Shown one piece after another: positions 60,283 to 64,000 of a stretch of DNA of 64,000 bases. How positions within the stretch are numbered: position 1 is the stretch's first letter; the number at the start of each line of letters is the position of its first letter. The notes under the pieces were generated by a model. It saw only the letters and a list, made by a program, of their open reading frames with translations, searched no databases and was not told the DNA's origin. The translations under genes and the position numbers were made by a program. Source of the stretch: Mesorhizobium sp. PAMC28654 (GTDB lineage Bacteria > Pseudomonadota > Alphaproteobacteria > Rhizobiales > Rhizobiaceae); the NCBI RefSeq assembly GCF_020616515.1, contig NZ_CP085135.1:3224001-3288000 (forward strand). Reading direction: 5' to 3'.

Positions 60283-60356
60283 TGATGCCAGATGGCCCAC
60301 CCAAGGGAGAAATCGCCGTCCGAAAGGACGGGCAATCTCCCTGCAGGACCGTCCAA

Positions 60357-60590
60357 TCAGTCTGCCTTTTGAGATCGAACCGCCGAATCTCCGTGAGGAT
60401 AGGCATACGGCGGTATGGGAATATCCCCCCGCCTGACATCCAGAAGATTCAGGAGGACCGCCAAATCTCCGGCCTGCCAGACAGTGAGGCCGGTTGCGCT
60501 CTTCGTCGATGCAGGCTCGCCCGTGGCGGTCTCGAACACAGTCCAAGTCCCGTCCTGTTCCTTCCTGAGATTGAATTTTTGATTAGCCAC
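60357..60590 (-). CDS. Small hypothetical protein (77 residues)
   Basis: From GTG 60590, behind a G-rich AGGGGTAGGG, the frame encodes a compact acidic/basic protein: VANQKFNLRKEQDGTWTVFE, then TGLTVWQAGDLAVLLNLLDVRRGDIPIPPY. A beta hairpin (KQDGTWTVFE) and an amphipathic helix (QAGDLAVLLNLLDV) can be suggested. I recall similar short proteins in Mesorhizobium genomes but assign no function. The open frame continues upstream to 60833 without family-like sequence. It lies between the repeat at 60234 and the CRP/FNR gene. Confidence 0.55.
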   Translation of the reverse strand: MANQKFNLRKEQDGTWTVFETATGEPASTKSATGLTVWQAGDLAVLLNLLDVRRGDIPIPPYAYPHGDSAVRSQKAD

Positions 60591-60921
60591 TCGCCCTACC
60601 CCTTTTACCCGCACCGTCGAGATCGACGGTGATGCCCAACCCTTACACTTCCGTCCGAAACAACATCCCCCGATTGAGGTATGCTGCTTCGGTCGATGCG
60701 AACAATCACTCTGTTTGTCGCTTCGATCTGTGATGTGGTTCACAAGCGGTGATGCGATTTCCGAACAATTGCCCGATGCGAAAATTGGCTCGCCAGCGCC
60801 CCAAAGCTCTACTTGTGTGGACGACCCTCCCAAATCGTGCTGCTATATTAGCACGAAAGCGGCCTTCGATACCGGTAACATTCCAGAGAGCAGCTAGTCT
60901 CTTTGAAAACGGGACGTGACT
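60591..60921. other. 331-base intergenic region upstream of the CRP/FNR gene
   Basis: No gene is evident except the possible N-terminal extension of the small protein on the minus strand. The region holds a perfect CRP-type box at 60729-60744 and an AT-rich GCTATATTAGC palindrome near 60840-60850 that could form part of a promoter. Nothing else is recognisable. Confidence 0.5.
60729..60744. promoter_or_regulatory. Perfect CRP-type box TGTGA-N6-TCACA
   Basis: TGTGATGTGGTTCACA matches the full TGTGA-N6-TCACA consensus of the CRP family. It stands 178 bases upstream of a CRP/FNR gene and 139 bases upstream of the small minus-strand gene start. Autoregulation, or control of the small protein, is plausible. 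Confidence 0.6.
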
Positions 60922-61608
60922 ATGCCCACTGCGAACGCAAACGACGGCAATGACCTGCCGCGCCTTGCCCGGATCGATCCGAGCCTGTTCGATCTCCTGT
61001 TCAACGGCTGCAAGGTCGAACGCTATGCCGCAGGCCAGCATCTGTTCGTCCAGGAAGACGCCGCCGACCGTATATACGGCGTGATGAGCGGCACGGTGGA
61101 GATATCGATCTACTCGCCGGGCGGCCAGAAACTAGTGGCCAACATTGAATTGTCGCGCAGCCTGGTCGGAGAGATCGGCGCGCTCGACGGACGCCCGCGC
61201 ACGGCGACCGCGATCTGCCTCACTGCTTGCGGGCTGGTCTCGCTCAGCCGGACGCAGCTCTTTGATCGTATCGAGAGGAACCCGCCATTGGCGCGCGCCA
61301 TGATCGAACTGCTGTGCACGAGACTGCGCTGGGTCAGCGGCGAGCTCGGGGACCAGGCCTTTTTCGGCATCGAGGCCAGGCTGGCGAAGCGACTGATCTT
61401 CCTTGCCGGCGTCATGGCGGATGCAGAAGGCTGGATACCGATCTCGCAGTCGGAACTCGGCGAATTCCTCGGCGCAACGCGCGAGTCCGTCAACAAGACG
61501 CTCAACGACTGGCGCACAAGGCAGATCATCGACATCAAGCGCGGTGGGTTGCGCATAGTCGAAGCTGGAGCTCTTCGCCACTTGGCCGAGTCGCGGGACG
61601 ACGACTGA
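60922..61608 (+). CDS. CRP/FNR-family transcriptional regulator
   Basis: 228 residues from ATG 60922 (GTG 60916 is in frame but has no room for a ribosome site). The cyclic-nucleotide-binding fold includes the phosphate cassette LVGEIGALDGRPRTATAI, close to the GE...R-T/S-A pattern of cAMP binders. There is no FNR-type N-terminal cysteine cluster. The C-terminal helix-turn-helix reads ISQSELGEFLGATRESVNKTLNDW; Arg-Glu followed four residues later by Lys parallels the Arg-Glu...Arg contacts of E. coli CRP. It converges with the DyP gene 30 bases away. Confidence 0.93.
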   Translation: MPTANANDGNDLPRLARIDPSLFDLLFNGCKVERYAAGQHLFVQEDAADRIYGVMSGTVEISIYSPGGQKLVANIELSRSLVGEIGALDGRPRTATAICLTACGLVSLSRTQLFDRIERNPPLARAMIELLCTRLRWVSGELGDQAFFGIEARLAKRLIFLAGVMADAEGWIPISQSELGEFLGATRESVNKTLNDWRTRQIIDIKRGGLRIVEAGALRHLAESRDDD

Positions 61609-61638
61609 CGAAGGACGGCTCATCGAAATTTGGGCCGC

Positions 61639-64000
61639 TCAGAGCCGCGAAATAAGATAGCGCAGCGCGGACCGGCTCGGCATGAAGAAATATCCGCCTC
61701 CCCGCGTGGTGATGAATTTCGGAATGCCTTTCAGCACGGTGACCTTTTCCCATGACGGGATGGTGAAACTGCCGCCGCGATGCTTGCCAATCATCGGGTC
61801 CCTTTCGTCGACGAGGCCCTGGAACGAGGCCGACGACACCCAGGTCTGCTGGATGAATTCGTATTGGCGCTCGATGTCGGCGTTCAGGCACATGAAGAGC
61901 AGGCCCTTCTCGACCGCGTCGCCCTTCTTGTCCTGCTTCTCATAGCTGCGACCCACGCGGATGATCCGGTGGCGCTTGCCGATCTGGATCTGCGTCTCAT
62001 GGTCTTCGCCCAGTGAATCGCGCGGATTGGACCGACGGACATGGGCACCCAGCGGACAGCGATGCCCTTGCGGATCCTCGACGCCAAAGGCGTAGTCATT
62101 GTCGACGCTGCGTCCCGGGCGACCGTCGGGATTGCGCACCAGCGAACTGCCATCGGGCCAGCGGCCAAGCATCTTGGCGGCAACCCAGCGCGGCGTAATA
62201 GCCGGGTTGTGGGTATCACTTGCCGCCTGCGTGGCCGCGGTCTTGCAATAGTCATGGAAGGCGTCGACGTGCTGCTCGAGTTGGCGCAACACAATGAAGG
62301 TGCCGTTGCGACCGAAATCGTGAGGTGATGGCGGCTGACCGGGGATGATGCGGTTGTGGCGCACCGCCGGGAGGATGCCGTCGCGATCTTGTGACGCCTG
62401 GACCCAAGGCGATGCCGGATAGAAGCCATGTTCATCGCGATAGCCGAACAGAAACTCGCCCGGCGCCACCAGATGCATCGGCGCGGTGCCGGCTTTGGCG
62501 CGCGTGGTTCCGATGACGATCGGCTGCGAAACTCCGTCGACAAAGCCGAAATGCTCGAGCGACTTCTTGCCGTCGCGTATTACCATCAAAGGCAGTTGCG
62601 CAACCACTGTCATGCCCGCAGCCACGACCCTTTGCTTGATGGCAGCGATCTCGGCTTGCAGCAGCTCCTGGCTTTCAGCGTAGCAAACGACCGCCAGGTC
62701 CACTGGCTTCTCATGCGAGCCCCATTCCCATTTCTCTGGCGCGCTGTCGCCGAGATCATTGAGAATGCGACTGCGCTTAGGGTTGCCCATGCCGTGGCGA
62801 AACGCAGCCGGAAATGAATCGAGGGGATCGGCATCGACGCCGCCGTCCAAGCCCAGGTGCTTGAGGCCATTGGGGCCGAACGCCACCGTCATGGCGCGCG
62901 CCGACGGGACGCCATCGCCGAAACTCGTTTTCTCAACGACAAATTCCAGCCAGGCTTTGCGGCTGACGCTGGAGAGATTGTCGGGAACGGCGATGCCCAG
63001 CATATGGGCATGGCCCAGCGAGCCGAACGGACCAAAGAAAATGGACTGGATCTCACCGGTTTCCAATTGCTCCACGGCTGGCGGAGCAGGCGTGAAGAGG
63101 CTGATCGCCGCCCCGGCTGGCTCCGTGTGCGGGCGCGGCAAGGATCCGAACAGGCCCAGCCAGTCACGCGCTTCGCTGCCGGCTGCGCCGGCGATACCTC
63201 GCCTTATCTGGGAATTGGCGCGGATACGGACCGTGTTGAGATCGTGATAGGCCGAATACCAGAACAGGGTCGGCACCTGCTGCCGCCGCGCCCAGCGCTT
63301 GAAACGATCAGCGTCGCGCGCGCCATCGAGAAACAGCCAGCGGGTCCGCGGATACCCTAGAGTGTTGCTCCACACGCCGGTCAGGCCGGCGGCCGCCTTG
63401 GCGATGAAATCCTCGAGGTAGCTTTCCCAGCTGCCGCCGTAGTTGGAAAAGAACACAAGCTTGTTGGTGCCAGGCACCAGCACCCAGCGGGCGAAGTGGA
63501 TGGTGTTGATGTTGGCGAGGAACCCCGGCTTGAAGACTTTCTTGGCCGAGATGGAGATAAGGTAGAACGAAAACCTGAGCGCCAGCCACCGCAAGGTTCC
63601 AGGCTTCATGGTCGAGATCGCCGTCAAATGGTTCTGGGCGAAGTGATCCTCGTGGGCGAGGATCTTGTTCAGGGCGATGAGGTCGATCGCGGTGTTGTCA
63701 GGACGGTCGCTGTTTTCGAGCCGCCTCAAGGCAAGGAAACAAACCCCGAGGAAGAGCGCCGTCAAAGCCAGAAGCCCGAGCACGGCCAACAGTAGCGCAA
63801 CGCCGGCAATGATGACGGTGCCCAAAGTGATGCCGGCCGGATCGCCGAACACGTGCACGTAGATCGCCCATGTAAAGACGAGCACGATCACGAAGACGGC
63901 GGCAAGCATTGGCGGCGCCAGCAGCGTCGTGGTTATGGCTTGCCACCACTTTCCGGGCGGGTCTTCGAGCAGGCTTTCAGCCGGCTCGAACGCCCATGCG
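61639..64000 (-). CDS. Membrane-anchored DyP-type haem peroxidase, 5' end cut off by window edge
   Basis: The 787 in-window codons are open to the right edge, so the start is outside; ATG 63909 is only an internal methionine. After WAFEPAESLLEDPPGKWW come two hydrophobic helices (around codons from 63910 and 63840), then a domain of roughly 230 residues I do not recognise (HFARWVLVPGTNKLVFFSNY, YPRTRWLFLDGARDADRFKRWA). The C-terminal DyP domain has the GxxDG motif in EHFGFVDGVSQP, the probable haem-ligand His in LGAHVRRSNPRDS, and LLFMCLNADIERQYEFIQQ. DyPs oxidise dyes, phenolics or haem with H2O2. A membrane anchor and long N-terminal domain are unusual for the family. Confidence 0.9.
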   Translation of the reverse strand, partial: AWAFEPAESLLEDPPGKWWQAITTTLLAPPMLAAVFVIVLVFTWAIYVHVFGDPAGITLGTVIIAGVALLLAVLGLLALTALFLGVCFLALRRLENSDRPDNTAIDLIALNKILAHEDHFAQNHLTAISTMKPGTLRWLALRFSFYLISISAKKVFKPGFLANINTIHFARWVLVPGTNKLVFFSNYGGSWESYLEDFIAKAAAGLTGVWSNTLGYPRTRWLFLDGARDADRFKRWARRQQVPTLFWYSAYHDLNTVRIRANSQIRRGIAGAAGSEARDWLGLFGSLPRPHTEPAGAAISLFTPAPPAVEQLETGEIQSIFFGPFGSLGHAHMLGIAVPDNLSSVSRKAWLEFVVEKTSFGDGVPSARAMTVAFGPNGLKHLGLDGGVDADPLDSFPAAFRHGMGNPKRSRILNDLGDSAPEKWEWGSHEKPVDLAVVCYAESQELLQAEIAAIKQRVVAAGMTVVAQLPLMVIRDGKKSLEHFGFVDGVSQPIVIGTTRAKAGTAPMHLVAPGEFLFGYRDEHGFYPASPWVQASQDRDGILPAVRHNRIIPGQPPSPHDFGRNGTFIVLRQLEQHVDAFHDYCKTAATQAASDTHNPAITPRWVAAKMLGRWPDGSSLVRNPDGRPGRSVDNDYAFGVEDPQGHRCPLGAHVRRSNPRDSLGEDHETQIQIGKRHRIIRVGRSYEKQDKKGDAVEKGLLFMCLNADIERQYEFIQQTWVSSASFQGLVDERDPMIGKHRGGSFTIPSWEKVTVLKGIPKFITTRGGGYFFMPSRSALRYLISRL

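Overview
The window reads as chromosomal DNA of a high-GC alphaproteobacterium of the Hyphomicrobiales (Rhizobiales), most likely Mesorhizobium or a close relative. Grounds: dense GC-rich coding with very many ABC uptake systems, FCD-type GntR, LacI, IclR and TetR regulators sitting beside catabolic operons, a complete heterotetrameric sarcosine oxidase operon, and two copies of a CATGTCGCCCAAAAGTG-type intergenic palindrome plus one CATGATCCC...GGGATCATG palindrome of a kind common in that group. The genus is inference. I see no rRNA, tRNA, CRISPR array, phage or intact insertion sequence.

Layout. 1-5.2 kb (minus): dipeptide/oligopeptide-type ABC transporter (two permeases, two ATPases) followed by a class III CoA-transferase cut by the left edge, divergent from a frameshifted IclR regulator. 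6.3-10.6 kb (plus): GH39-type glycosidase, glucoamylase-like (PF10091/GH144-type) protein and a mercuric-reductase-like flavoprotein in one overlapping run. 10.7-14.5 kb: three glycosyltransferases, including an unusual GT32-like/GT62 (Anp1)-like fusion and a frameshifted GT10 fucosyltransferase. 14.6-20.2 kb (minus): MttB-family methyltransferase, aldehyde dehydrogenase, DUF1349 protein, a DapA-family gene with three frame breaks, and an FCD GntR regulator. 20.4-27.9 kb (plus): dimethylglycine-dehydrogenase-like protein and soxBDAG, closed by a TetR regulator; with the divergent MttB gene this looks like a methylated-glycine (betaine/dimethylglycine/sarcosine) degradation locus.

29.4-34.3 kb (minus): LacI regulator, sugar ABC transporter (binding protein, permease, ATPase) and a ketose 3-epimerase-like TIM barrel. 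34.7-39.3 kb: a small glycosyltransferase, a D-2-hydroxyacid dehydrogenase, a DUF1275 membrane protein carrying a 9-bp tandem repeat, and a divergent TetR/esterase pair. 39.6-49.6 kb: a sugar ABC transporter together with lactonase, FAH-family hydrolase, SDR, UxaA-family dehydratase, DUF718 mutarotase and a GntR regulator; this fits the non-phosphorylating L-fucose (or a stereochemically related sugar) pathway, and three similar palindromes tie the parts together as one regulon.

49.7-51.7 kb (minus): arginase and ornithine cyclodeaminase, divergent from an Lrp/AsnC regulator. 52.3-60.1 kb: a polar amino-acid-type ABC transporter, M20 peptidase, two SDRs, a polysaccharide-deacetylase-family hydrolase and an IclR regulator; two near-identical 16-bp palindromes link the IclR/SDR divergent promoter to the separately placed binding-protein gene. 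The right end holds a 77-residue protein, a CRP/FNR regulator preceded by a perfect TGTGA-N6-TCACA box, and a membrane-anchored DyP-type peroxidase running off the right edge.

The most rewarding material is regulatory and structural: several self-consistent operator pairs or triplets, a hairpin pair that may hide the start site of the sugar permease gene, the GT32-GT62 fusion, and a cluster of broken genes between 5.7 and 16.3 kb.
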